Notes: generated by a model from the letters alone, not told the origin. Shown: positions 17,584 to 27,113, counted from the first letter of the stretch. The stretch: 64,000 bases of DNA from an uncultured Pedobacter sp. (GCA_946478755.1 CAMLDJ010000002.1:7052-71051), one strand, 5' to 3'. A program made the numbers and translations.

Positions 17584-18864
17584 CTACTGTTTCACCAGTC
17601 TGAACTTCTGTGAATTGTAGGTGTGCGCGCTGTAGATCTGGATGGGCGTATCATTGGCTGTACTTCCCCCGTTTACATCAAGATTTTTCCCTGGCGCACA
17701 GGCCGGTGTAAGGTTATAATATCCACTGCCTGCATAATTGATCTGCCAACGTTGCGCTGAGGTATTGGTAAAATTATAAACCTGTACTGCTGTGCTATTG
17801 GCTGATCCTCCTCCTAGGACATTAAGTGCTTTGGTCGTATCCGCAAGACTCTTCAAGGCATAATACCCTCCTCCTAAAGATCTTAGCTTAAAGACCTGGT
17901 TGTTTGATGTGGGGTAATTATTTGTCCAAAGTGATACATCAGAACCGTTTACAGGAGGTGAGTCATTTACATCCGCTACCTTACTGGGTTCATTGGCTAA
18001 AGCCGATACGAGCTTATAATTAGCACCGTTAATCAACGTAATCTGTTGTGGATAAAAAGCAATCAACAACACACTTAAATGACTGTACCCTGCTAACTTT
18101 GTAGTTAAGTCGGTTTCACCATAATACCTTGAGAGTGCCCATGCATACATTTTCACGGGTTGACCGGCTACAGTTTTGGATGAAAAATAATTCTTCATCG
18201 GATCGTCTGCTGCCGCATCGTAGCTGATGCCATCTATACCGTAGGTAGTTAATTGATTATACATTGCGGCCATGGCGGTCTGCTGCTGGGCCGCAGGTTT
18301 CCCATATACATCTTCCCAATTGCAATAGTAGCTCACTTTCCAACCATCCTGCTTCAGGTTAACAAGGTAAGAAATGTAACGGCTTTCAACCAGAACCCGG
18401 TTTTTGATTCCATAAAGATTGTCTAACTGCTCAAGCGTAGTTCTAAAAAGCTGCTCATTAGCAGCGCTATTCAAGTCCTTACAGTCTAACCACAAGAATT
18501 CAAAACCGCTCATCTTCTGATTAAGATTAGCAAAGTATTCAAGCAAGGTCTGACCAGTAGCTGTCGCAGCTTCATGTCCGATCAAACAGGTAGGTTGACC
18601 GTTTTTGGTACCGACAAAAATGTCAACTTCCAGACTGTTGATTCCAGCATTTTTGATCTCGTCAACTTTGATCAGATCGTTTACACGATGGGCACTTACA
18701 ATTGCCGGGCCTCCACTCAATGTCTGAGAGGTCTGCTTGGCCAAAAGTTTCCCGGACCCTGTTAGCCCGTTTTCGCTTTCCGATGCACTCTTTTTACACG
18801 CTGTAAAAGAAATTGCCAGTGCAAAAACAGCACTGTAGATTTTAAATAGATTTTTGTTTAACAT
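17584..18864 (-). CDS. Sphingomyelinase D/GDPD-like phosphodiesterase lipoprotein with ricin-type lectin domain
   Basis: The protein has 426 residues and a lipobox ISFTAC (Cys23). Residues 53-280 resemble the GDPD-like TIM-barrel phospholipases: AHRVNDLIKVDEIKNAG, NSLEVDIFVG, IGHEAA and FLWLDCKDL. Recalled against spider and corynebacterial sphingomyelinase D, the two catalytic His (59, 97) and the Mg ligands (Glu79, Asp81, Asp127), plus Lys129, are all present, and the His59-Glu79-Asp81 spacing (20 and 22) is identical. Such enzymes cleave choline- or ethanolamine-phosphodiesters, often giving cyclic phosphates. Residues about 300-426 are a ricin-like beta-trefoil. It is the last gene of a SusCD operon, 6 bp after a metallophosphoesterase. 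A plain GDPD or FAM151/menorin-like enzyme is the main alternative. Confidence 0.72.
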   Translation of the reverse strand: MLNKNLFKIYSAVFALAISFTACKKSASESENGLTGSGKLLAKQTSQTLSGGPAIVSAHRVNDLIKVDEIKNAGINSLEVDIFVGTKNGQPTCLIGHEAATATGQTLLEYFANLNQKMSGFEFLWLDCKDLNSAANEQLFRTTLEQLDNLYGIKNRVLVESRYISYLVNLKQDGWKVSYYCNWEDVYGKPAAQQQTAMAAMYNQLTTYGIDGISYDAAADDPMKNYFSSKTVAGQPVKMYAWALSRYYGETDLTTKLAGYSHLSVLLIAFYPQQITLINGANYKLVSALANEPSKVADVNDSPPVNGSDVSLWTNNYPTSNNQVFKLRSLGGGYYALKSLADTTKALNVLGGGSANSTAVQVYNFTNTSAQRWQINYAGSGYYNLTPACAPGKNLDVNGGSTANDTPIQIYSAHTYNSQKFRLVKQ

Positions 18865-18870
18865 TGGTTT

Positions 18871-19815
18871 TTATTTTTTAAAGTAAATAGTTCTCGAAGT
18901 CATCCTGCCTTTTCCCTTTATCAATATCCTGTCTTTGTATAGTTCAACCTCCCCCCATGAATTGTCATACTCGGTTTCTACCATTCCCTCAATAATAACT
19001 GAAGGGATACCTGATTCCTCGCAGTAACCGCCGGTGTGGTGGTGGCCGGCAATAAGTGCTTTTACACAAGGGAACCTGGAAACTAGCCCAATTACCTCTT
19101 TACCGTTGAGTGATTCTAAACCATCGGCACAGCTAAAGGGGTGGTGCGAAAAAATTATCACTTTTTCATTTCTTGATGTTGCCTGCTTTAAATTCCTTTC
19201 CAGCCAGTCCATTTGCCTACTACTTAAACCTCCATTGTAGGGCTCGGCATTTTTACTGTTTGTTTTCTTAATTCTTGTAGAAAGCGAATCGAACTCCACT
19301 TCTTTCCATGTTCCCTTTACATTCGCGTAAGACGAAAGTTCGTTCGTATTTAACATCAGCAAACGCCATCCAGATTTTTTAATAACATAATATTCGCTGG
19401 GCATGCCCAATGCGCTATATAGTTTATCGTTATCCGCTATTCCACCGTAATCATGATTTCCGGCTATATTATATACGTTGTTACCGAATTTATCCAGCTC
19501 ATTCAATACTGGTTTAAGATCTTCAGGATTTCGGTCGGTAACATCACCCAAATTGATCAAAAATGCAAGGTTCTGCTTTTTAAGTTCAACCACAGCTGTG
19601 GCAAGTTTTTGTAAAGAATTTTTATAAAAACGTGTTCCACGCGTAGGTGCACTTGCATATTGAATGTCGGCAATAAGCCCAAAGCACAAATCTGGCCTTT
19701 CGGCTTGGGCATCAGCCCGGAAAACAAACAAACCAATACACCATAGGATCAGTAATAAGGTTTTTAAAGTAAAACGTTGTCTATATTTTATTTGTCTTTT
19801 CATAGTTATTACCAT
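18871..19815 (-). CDS. Secreted metallophosphoesterase, ADP-ribose/CDP-alcohol diphosphatase (ADPRibase-Mn)-like
   Basis: This 314-residue protein has a signal peptide (LLLILWCIGLFVFRADA). The calcineurin-type metal motifs are in order: GLIADIQYA (Asp50, Gln52; the D-x-Q form is typical of ADPRibase-Mn rather than D-x-H), NLGDVTD (Asp91), AGNHD (Asn120, His121), FSHHPF and AGHHH. RFYKNSLQKL after the first motif also fits that family. Members hydrolyse ADP-ribose, CDP-choline and related phosphoanhydrides or phosphodiesters. The first ATG overlaps the susD stop; the ATG at 19803 (MKRQIK) is an equally good start. In this operon it would act on phosphorylated products in the periplasm, which is inference. 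Confidence 0.82.
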   Translation of the reverse strand: MVITMKRQIKYRQRFTLKTLLLILWCIGLFVFRADAQAERPDLCFGLIADIQYASAPTRGTRFYKNSLQKLATAVVELKKQNLAFLINLGDVTDRNPEDLKPVLNELDKFGNNVYNIAGNHDYGGIADNDKLYSALGMPSEYYVIKKSGWRLLMLNTNELSSYANVKGTWKEVEFDSLSTRIKKTNSKNAEPYNGGLSSRQMDWLERNLKQATSRNEKVIIFSHHPFSCADGLESLNGKEVIGLVSRFPCVKALIAGHHHTGGYCEESGIPSVIIEGMVETEYDNSWGEVELYKDRILIKGKGRMTSRTIYFKK

Positions 19816-21569
19816 CCAGGATTTTGGTAAAGTTTGGGATTTAATGTAATTTCATTTAGCGGAATACATTCCAGATAATCTCTTAATGGATTGAAACCAT
19901 AGCCACCAGAAATCTGTGCAGAGAAGGGATCCAAAAAGCCATCGGCATCGGTTTTATAACTGATGTTTTTTCCTGTCCACTCACTGGCAAGGTATGGGTA
20001 GCCTTTAGGACGCTTACCCTTTAGCAGGTTATGGGCTGCCCACCGTCTGATATCGTCAAAACGAAAACCTTCAGCACCAAGTTCTACGGTACGCTCTCTG
20101 CGTATTTCCTGAAGCTCATCTGTTATGCTATATCCATAATCGGCATAACGTGACCTATTGGGGTCAGACTGTACCTTAAAATCAGGCATGCCAGCCCTTG
20201 ATCTCAGTAGGTTTATTGATTTTGCATAATCTACAGCCTCTCCAAGTTCAGCTTTTGCTTCTGCATAATTTAACAATGCTTCAGCATAACGGAAAACAAT
20301 TGCCCCCGTCTCACAGCTGGTGTTCCAGGAAACGCCGCTGCCTGCCTGTGGGTCTTTGGGATCGTTTCCTTTTCTAACCTGGAAGCCTGTATTGTTGAGC
20401 GTTTCACCCGATTTGTCCAAAAACGGCTTACTGAAGGTTCCTTTGCCGAAGCTATTGTCCCACATGGTTTGTCCTGGAACCCAAATGGTCTGCTTCAACC
20501 TTGGATCGCATTCATTCCCGATTTTGGTTAAAAAATTACTTCCCTTTACGCTTTTACCAATACTGAGATAATCATAGGCATTTCCATTTTTATCAAGGTA
20601 GTTGAATACCTGTTGCAGCGTTATACTGATCCCTGCCGTCCGATCTGATACGTAAATCTGAAAGGAATGTGATGCCTGAAGATTTACAGAATAGGCTTTC
20701 CATAAAATAACCTCTTTGTTATTCGACTGGTTAATTAGGGAAAATAGTTTGCAATAATCGTTATCGGGATCATTGTTGGAATAAAGCATTCTACCGTATT
20801 TGGTAGTCATCAATTCCTCTGCAGCATTAACTGAAGCGCGCAAATATTTATTCGCATCTGCATTTGCTGTACCAAAAGCAGTGCCTTTATGGTATTTTTG
20901 CCAAGTACCCTCGTATAATCCCACACGTGACTTGAAAAGCAAAGCGGCTTCTTTTGAAAGTCTGTTGTTTCCACCATCTGCCTGGGCAATGGGTTTCAGG
21001 TATGCAATAGCTTTATCCAGGTTCAGTAAAATCGAATCAACAACCACTGTTCTTAGGTCCCTTGCTTTGTACAAACCTTCAGCATCCATTTCAAGCGCAT
21101 CGGTAAACCAGGGAACGTCTCCATATTGGCGCACCTTTTCAAAATAAAACCAAGCTTTAAAAAAATGTGCCTCACCCACAAAATGCCTGATCTTGTCGAA
21201 AGGATCTGTTACGCGGCCATAGTTTTTAAAAAAAACATTTACACTTCTGACGTTCTCCCAGTTCCAATTTCCGGTAGCAGTTACGGGCTGATTGGTTCCA
21301 TTCCAAAGTGTGCTCGGTGATGCCGAAATCTGGGTATCCGAACCTCTCGTGCCATCCCAGCCAATAAAGCCCATATAACTCCCTATCGTTCCATATCCCG
21401 GAAAGCTATTGTAAAACTGTAGCGTGTATTTTTCCAGGTCGCTTGCGGTTTTCCAATAAGCCCCATTTTCTATTTGGGTTAGTGGGGGCCTGTCTAAATA
21501 ATCTTTTTTGCATGATAACGCAAAAAGAAGAATACCTACATTGAATATGATTAAAAATTTACTTTTCAT
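19809..21569 (-). CDS. SusD/RagB family nutrient-binding lipoprotein
   Basis: A 586-residue lipoprotein (LFALSC, Cys20, then KKDYLDRPPLTQI). Typical SusD features are HFVGEAHFFKAWFYFEKVRQYG, FRYAEALLNYAEAKAELGEA, IRRERTVELGAEGFRFDDIRRW, CIPLNEITLNP and a terminal NPGW. It forms the lid of the SusC encoded 48 bp upstream. The two downstream enzymes are phosphoesterases rather than glycosidases, so its ligand may be a phosphodiester-containing molecule. Confidence 0.95.
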   Translation of the reverse strand: MKSKFLIIFNVGILLFALSCKKDYLDRPPLTQIENGAYWKTASDLEKYTLQFYNSFPGYGTIGSYMGFIGWDGTRGSDTQISASPSTLWNGTNQPVTATGNWNWENVRSVNVFFKNYGRVTDPFDKIRHFVGEAHFFKAWFYFEKVRQYGDVPWFTDALEMDAEGLYKARDLRTVVVDSILLNLDKAIAYLKPIAQADGGNNRLSKEAALLFKSRVGLYEGTWQKYHKGTAFGTANADANKYLRASVNAAEELMTTKYGRMLYSNNDPDNDYCKLFSLINQSNNKEVILWKAYSVNLQASHSFQIYVSDRTAGISITLQQVFNYLDKNGNAYDYLSIGKSVKGSNFLTKIGNECDPRLKQTIWVPGQTMWDNSFGKGTFSKPFLDKSGETLNNTGFQVRKGNDPKDPQAGSGVSWNTSCETGAIVFRYAEALLNYAEAKAELGEAVDYAKSINLLRSRAGMPDFKVQSDPNRSRYADYGYSITDELQEIRRERTVELGAEGFRFDDIRRWAAHNLLKGKRPKGYPYLASEWTGKNISYKTDADGFLDPFSAQISGGYGFNPLRDYLECIPLNEITLNPKLYQNPGW

Positions 21570-21617
21570 CGTTTAATAAATAATTGTTTACCTATTTGTT
21601 TTATGCTGATACGGAAT

Positions 21618-24600
21618 CTAAAATGAAAGGTTGAGCCCAAAAGCCCAGATTGCCTGAGAAAACATACTCTTTCCATTACCAAGCTCGCCTAAAGCTGCCG
21701 TCTCTGGATCAAAACCTGTTGGCAGCTTAGAAAAAGTGTAAATATTTTCACCAGAGAAGTACATCCGGGCCCGTTTCAGTTTGGCCCAGTTCAGCAGCGC
21801 TTGTGGCATGGTATACCCCAGTTGCACATTTTTTAAGCGTACATAAGCACCATTTTGAAGATAACGGGTCTGAACCTGCTGGTTTTTTGCGTATTGGGTA
21901 GCGTTACTGTAAGGACGTGGAAAATAGGCTTCGGTGTTTATACCCAGTCCGGAATACTTACCAGCTTCTGCATCGCGGTAATAGTCCAAATGATTTGGGA
22001 ACAGTGATGATTGGTTCCACTGGTTGAATCCCCAGAATATATTACCACTTAACCATAAGTCTCTTTTGGCCACACCCTGAACGAAAATCCCTAGATCAAA
22101 GTTTTTGTAACTTGCCGAAAAATTCAGCCCAAACTGATACCTGGCCGTATTGTTACCGATTACTTTGAGGTCTCCGTGATCACCGATAGTGTTCTTTCCG
22201 TTATTGATGATACCATCGCCATTTAAATCCCTGTACTCTACATCCCCGGTTCTCCAAAGCTGGCCGTTGATAAAATTCTGAGATTTGCTGGTATTGATCC
22301 TATTGGCAAGCTCTTGGCTCTGAATTAAGCCAACTGTTTCATATCCCCATATTTCTCCTACTCTTTTCCCACTATAATCAGTAGTTAAAATACCTGTAGG
22401 ATTCGGATATTTGGTTACTGTATTGACATTATCGAAAATATTCGCGGTAATTGAATAGTTGAAATCATTACCAACCTTGCTCTTCCAGGTAAGGCTCAGG
22501 TCCCAACCCCTGGTCTGTAATTCTGAGTTATTTTCGCGGGGAACCGCTGCACCCAATACTGCCGGTAATGCTTTGGCCGGGCCTAAACGGTCGAGTGTTA
22601 AACGCCTGTAGTAATCAAATTCGATTTTTAACCTATTTTTGAAAAGGCCAAACTCAATTCCTATATCCGTTGTTCTGGATGATTCCCATGTCAGATCCCG
22701 GTTGATCAGGTTTGGCGCGACAGTATAGGCTGATCTTTTGCCGTTCAGAATCCAATCCAAATTAGTCCTAACCCCTAATAATGCCAGATCCTGGTATGAA
22801 GCTACATTCTGATTTCCCAGCATCCCCCAAGACCCCCTTATTTTAAAGTATTGAATATTATCGCTGATTGCCGACCAGAACTTTTCATTGGATATTACCC
22901 AACCGCCGGATAAAGAAGGGAAAAAGCCCCATCTTTTGCCATCAGCGAACTTCGAGGTACCATCATATCTTAGGTTTGATTCCAGTAAATATTTGTCATC
23001 GAAATTATAGTTTAACCTACCAAAAAAACCTTGGGTAGCCCAATGCGACATCGCATCAGAAACCTGCATCTCACCTGTAGCAGTAGTTATAGATATGACT
23101 TCCTGTGTAATCAGCTCTCTTTTCAAACCGCTTAGATAGTCATATCTGTTAGATTCCTGTTGATACCCACCCATGAGCTCAAACCGGCTCTTTGTGCCAA
23201 GGTTAAATTTGTAAGACGAGAAGATGTTCAGCGCCTTATAAGTGGTATTTGCCTTGTCTTTTGAAATAGAGGAAGGCACAGTGAGTGAAATGGGCAACAA
23301 AGTGCCATCTACCTGATCTTCGTAAGCGGTCAGATTAGCCCCTTCATAATTATTGATACTATAGTTCATGGAATAATCTGCATTTATCAACCAATTTTTC
23401 AGCGGTTTTATTTCAGTAGCCAGCCGCTGCATCAATTCATTGTCAGTAAACCTCTCATATCCCGCCTGCATCTGGGGAACGCGGGACAACTGTGAATAAT
23501 AACCATTAGGTGATTTGAGGAAAACCTCGGGATGTGTACGGAATATCTGATGGATAATCATACCATAGCCTCCTTCTCCATTGTAAATAGGTCTGTCACG
23601 GTTTTCATTTGTAAGCCGGGTATTAGAACTGATCTTCCACCAGGGCGTGATGTTGATGTCAAGTTTTGCGGTTAGATTATAGCGATTATATTTATCCTCC
23701 ACCATCTTTAATGGCCCCTTTTCACTGGCATGGCCTCCAGACAGATAGTACGCCATGTTTTTAGAACCACCACTAACCGAGAGGTTTTCCTGTGTCCTAT
23801 AACCAGAACCAAAATGGATGTCTATCCAGTCGTTATTGGCATTTGACAGTTGATAAGTTGACCATTTGGTAGGATTGGAGGCATCAGGAACTGTTTCAGG
23901 TAGTGTAGGGTCATTAATGTAAGCTATAATCCTATCGATTGTAGACTCTGCAAACAACCTGGCGACACCCTGATTATCGTGCATCTCATTGATAGCTCTG
24001 GTGAAAGTATAAGAATCTACCATTCTGGGCTTGTTAATAATGGTTGTAGGACCACCATTAACGGAGAAATCAATTTGCGGGACCTGATTGGCTTTTCCCG
24101 ATTTTGTGGTAATCAACAATACCCCATATGGTGCCCTTGCGCCGTATATTGCTGATGCCGCCGCATCCTTTAAAACCGAGATACTTTCAACGGTATTTGG
24201 ATCTAATGTATTGATATCACCAACAGTGCCATCAATGAGTACATAAGGTGATCCTTGTCCCCTTATCTGAACCGATGGACCAGCTCCAGGTTCAAAACCA
24301 TTATTGCCATAGCCTATTGTGAGTCCGGGCGTATTTCCATAAAGTGCCTGACTAACATTATTTACAGGTCTGTTCTGTAAAGCCTTTCCATCAACCACAC
24401 TTACCGCACCCGTTAAGTTTACCTTTTTCTGTGTTCCGTAACCAACGACAACAACATCGTTTAGGCTGTTGTTTTGAGCGGTTTCCAACCGCACTACGAT
24501 CGAACTGTTTCCTTCTTCTGATACCTGTACGTTTTTTAAATACTGTGTTTCAAATCCAACACTGGAAAAAGTTAAAGAATACCTCGCATTGGGTTGTAGC

Positions 24601-24827
24601 TTCGGAAAGAGAAAAACCCCATTTGAGTCTGTCAAAACCTTTGACTGCTGAGCGGTATCGGTATCTTTAACGATTTTGACGGTAACAGATGGTACCGGAA
24701 GTGATTTATCATCAAGTACCTTACCTGTAATTTTTGGATTTTTCTGTGCATAAATGCACAAATGGCACAACATCAGCAATAGCAGACAACTTATCTGCTT
24801 CCACCGCATTTTTTTTCGGTTCTTCAT
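21618..24827 (-). CDS. SusC/RagA family TonB-linked outer membrane transporter without STN domain
   Basis: A 1069-residue protein. After a signal peptide (CLLLLMLCHLCIYAQ) it goes directly into the carboxypeptidase-like domain (ITGKVLDDKSLPVPSVTVKI), the linker LNDVVVVGYGTQKKVNLTGA, the plug (PYVLIDGTVGD, ESISVLKDAAASAIYGARAP) and a barrel ending FGLNLSF. It pairs with the adjacent SusD. It has no STN domain although sigma and FecR genes lie directly upstream, which leaves the usual transporter-to-FecR contact unexplained. Confidence 0.95.
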   Translation of the reverse strand: MKNRKKMRWKQISCLLLLMLCHLCIYAQKNPKITGKVLDDKSLPVPSVTVKIVKDTDTAQQSKVLTDSNGVFLFPKLQPNARYSLTFSSVGFETQYLKNVQVSEEGNSSIVVRLETAQNNSLNDVVVVGYGTQKKVNLTGAVSVVDGKALQNRPVNNVSQALYGNTPGLTIGYGNNGFEPGAGPSVQIRGQGSPYVLIDGTVGDINTLDPNTVESISVLKDAAASAIYGARAPYGVLLITTKSGKANQVPQIDFSVNGGPTTIINKPRMVDSYTFTRAINEMHDNQGVARLFAESTIDRIIAYINDPTLPETVPDASNPTKWSTYQLSNANNDWIDIHFGSGYRTQENLSVSGGSKNMAYYLSGGHASEKGPLKMVEDKYNRYNLTAKLDINITPWWKISSNTRLTNENRDRPIYNGEGGYGMIIHQIFRTHPEVFLKSPNGYYSQLSRVPQMQAGYERFTDNELMQRLATEIKPLKNWLINADYSMNYSINNYEGANLTAYEDQVDGTLLPISLTVPSSISKDKANTTYKALNIFSSYKFNLGTKSRFELMGGYQQESNRYDYLSGLKRELITQEVISITTATGEMQVSDAMSHWATQGFFGRLNYNFDDKYLLESNLRYDGTSKFADGKRWGFFPSLSGGWVISNEKFWSAISDNIQYFKIRGSWGMLGNQNVASYQDLALLGVRTNLDWILNGKRSAYTVAPNLINRDLTWESSRTTDIGIEFGLFKNRLKIEFDYYRRLTLDRLGPAKALPAVLGAAVPRENNSELQTRGWDLSLTWKSKVGNDFNYSITANIFDNVNTVTKYPNPTGILTTDYSGKRVGEIWGYETVGLIQSQELANRINTSKSQNFINGQLWRTGDVEYRDLNGDGIINNGKNTIGDHGDLKVIGNNTARYQFGLNFSASYKNFDLGIFVQGVAKRDLWLSGNIFWGFNQWNQSSLFPNHLDYYRDAEAGKYSGLGINTEAYFPRPYSNATQYAKNQQVQTRYLQNGAYVRLKNVQLGYTMPQALLNWAKLKRARMYFSGENIYTFSKLPTGFDPETAALGELGNGKSMFSQAIWAFGLNLSF

Positions 24828-24905
24828 TAGTTTTATTTATAGTTTTTTGGTTTCGGGATGGTGGCTAACATCAAAACGTGTTGCCTGTTAAAAAGCGGTT
24901 TCCGA

Positions 24906-25958
24906 TCAATCGGTATTTGCTTTTTGGCTGTGGATCAGGTAGTCTGTGCCTTTCTTTTGGACAGTAATATCATTAATGGAGGTTATGACCCTCAAAATAT
25001 CCAAAGGCGTCTCTTTGCCGCCAAAACTTCCTGTGAAATATTTCTTGTCAACGTCTGCTTGCTGGAAGATTATTCTAATCTGATAAACAAGTTCCAACTG
25101 TTTGAACACATCATTTAACGGCGTATTTACCATGGTCATACCCTGCCTGATAGCGTCGGGTGTTAAGTTGCTCATCACCCCTAAACTAGTATCGATAGTG
25201 CTATTGAAATTTCCGTTAAAAGTTGACAATTTTGGAATATTCGTATCTAAACTGACGCTGTACTGCTCACCTGGCTTCAAAAAGTTAGCGCGTTTTTTTC
25301 TGGATTTCTCAAAAACATCTACTACAACCCTCCCCTCATACAGCTTCACATCGACCCCCTTTCCTAAATCAGCAACCGTAAATTTTGTACCCAGAGCTGT
25401 AGTGGCGATACCACGCGCCCACACCGTAAACGGATGATCTTTATCCTTTGCAACCTCAAATGCTGCCTTTCCGGTTTTTAAGAATATTTTTCTGTTGGTA
25501 TTAAAGTTAACGGGATATGAAATTGCCGCTCCAGGGTATAAGGTAATCAGGGTGCCATCAGATAGGCTAAACTTCAAGTAGCCCCCAGTTCTGTTGATTG
25601 CTGTTTTAAACTTTATATCAGCATAGGGATTGGGAGTACTCTCCTTGACTGCCTCAACAAAATGGAGGCGGAAGTAAAGCAATCCAAAAACCAGTATCAA
25701 GCTTGCCGCAATCGTTAACGGTTTCCATAACTGAAATATTTTTTTCCGGGGACGTAGTGCAGTACTGATACCTGCCCATATTTCTTCCCTAAGACGATCG
25801 TCTCCTTCAGGAAGAGGTCCCGGTCTATTCCATTCCTCCTCAGTTAATAATTCTTCAAGCAGATCGGGATATTGTTTGAGGGTGCCATCAATAAGCGCCT
25901 CCTCCTCTTTACTGCATTCATTTCTTAAAAATTTTTTGATCAGCTCAATTCTACCCAT
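24906..25958 (-). CDS. FecR-type anti-sigma factor
   Basis: The ATG at 25958 (MGRIELIKKFLRNECSKEEE) is preferred over a TTG two codons earlier, giving 350 residues. It has a short cytoplasmic sigma-binding part, a membrane segment (LTIAASLILVFGLLYFRL), a FecR domain (GGYLKFSLSDGTLITLYPGA, KAAFEVAKDKDHPFTVWARG, ALGTKFTVADL) and a DUF4974 C-terminus (VNTPLNDVFKQLELVYQIRI). It lies 59 bp after the sigma gene and 78 bp before susC on the same strand. The DUF4974 part normally meets an STN domain, which the neighbouring SusC lacks. Confidence 0.92.
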   Translation of the reverse strand: MGRIELIKKFLRNECSKEEEALIDGTLKQYPDLLEELLTEEEWNRPGPLPEGDDRLREEIWAGISTALRPRKKIFQLWKPLTIAASLILVFGLLYFRLHFVEAVKESTPNPYADIKFKTAINRTGGYLKFSLSDGTLITLYPGAAISYPVNFNTNRKIFLKTGKAAFEVAKDKDHPFTVWARGIATTALGTKFTVADLGKGVDVKLYEGRVVVDVFEKSRKKRANFLKPGEQYSVSLDTNIPKLSTFNGNFNSTIDTSLGVMSNLTPDAIRQGMTMVNTPLNDVFKQLELVYQIRIIFQQADVDKKYFTGSFGGKETPLDILRVITSINDITVQKKGTDYLIHSQKANTD

Positions 25959-26017
25959 GTTCAACTTTTTATATACAGGTACGTTGAACTTATAAGATCT
26001 CCCTATCGGGTTAAAAA

Positions 26018-26572
26018 TTAATTTAAAAAATCAGCGCCAGTGATGACAGCCCATATAGACAACTGTAAAATCTTCCGGAGTTGGTTATTGGCCTTAACCA
26101 GCTGACTATCTATTGTTTTTGTTGAAACCCCAAGCTTTTCTGCTATTTCTTTATACGAATACCCATGTATATGCCTAAGTTCAAATATTTCTTTTCTTTT
26201 GGGCGGTAGTTTATCTATTGCCCAATAAACATGATCTGCAACATCAATCTGATGGTTAATCTGATCCCAACCGGCATCGACACATTTTATACAATTGGCT
26301 TCAAGATATTCCCGCTTACGCATTTCCTGGCGTAACCAATCAATAAATACCTGTTTTGTTTTCCGGAATATCTGTATGTCTAACGGAAGTTCATCAGATA
26401 GGCTGTGCTTATACCGCCATAACTTGATAAAAACCAGTTGAGTTAAATCCTTTGCCTGTTCTATATTTTGGGTCTTGTTCCATAAGTAACGGTATACCTT
26501 ATCCCATGAGGATTCAAACACCGCTTTGAAAGCAGCATCAGATCCAGTTTTTAAGGCATTGATTTTTTCCAT
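26018..26572 (-). CDS. ECF (FecI-like) RNA polymerase sigma factor
   Basis: A 184-residue protein with region 2 (AFKAVFESSWDKVYRYLWNK, EQAKDLTQLVFIKLWRYK) and region 4 (LPPKRKEIFELRHIHGYSYK, then EIAEKLGVSTKTIDSQL). It heads the SusCD-phosphoesterase operon and presumably drives it under FecR control. Confidence 0.94.
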   Translation of the reverse strand: MEKINALKTGSDAAFKAVFESSWDKVYRYLWNKTQNIEQAKDLTQLVFIKLWRYKHSLSDELPLDIQIFRKTKQVFIDWLRQEMRKREYLEANCIKCVDAGWDQINHQIDVADHVYWAIDKLPPKRKEIFELRHIHGYSYKEIAEKLGVSTKTIDSQLVKANNQLRKILQLSIWAVITGADFLN

Positions 26573-26921
26573 ATTACATACGTAGTTGCGAAATTATCCG
26601 TTTACAGGCACAGCGATTGGAACGGCACATCATGTTTTTGTTAATGAATATTCATGGCACGCTTGGTTCCGGGTCTGTAGTCTCATTACAATTAGGTTTT
26701 AGGGTATGAAATGACAGTTATAATTATTAATCTGTTTGCATCTTACCCAGATAAAAAATCTTCTTCTTATTCTCATGCGGGCTGTTAAACAGGAACAAAT
26801 TAGCACTTTGCCCTGAAGTAGAAATGCGCAAACGTTTGTTCAATTTTAATAGGTAAATTTATTTCAGGCGCTATCAGGCCTTTTGGGCAGCCTGACTAAA
26901 AGTAGGCTTCATGCTATACAA

Positions 26922-26979
26922 TGAAAAAATTTCAGTCCCGTACACTGAAAAAATTTCAGAAAAAATGAAAATTTTTCAG
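26922..26979 (+). promoter_or_regulatory. Three near-identical palindromic sites upstream of hsp20
   Basis: The motif TGAAA-N3/4-TTTCA occurs three times: 26922-26935, 26945-26959 (fullest form CTGAAAAAATTTCAG) and 26966-26979. The copies start 24 and 20 bp apart, about two helical turns. They lie 135-190 bp before the Hsp20 start and about 350 bp from the divergent sigma gene. Array and symmetry suggest a cooperative repressor or activator site; the binding protein is unknown. The rest of the 26573-27113 gap shows nothing recognisable. Confidence 0.5.
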
Positions 26980-27113
26980 TTTGACCGCCATAATCACTTT
27001 ATTATCACCATTGGCATAGCGGTTGATCAATCAAAATGGGACCATCAGTGTCCAGAGAAAATTAATTGATTTATAGTCCATTTATTATTAAAAGTTTTAA
27101 AGGAGAAAACACT

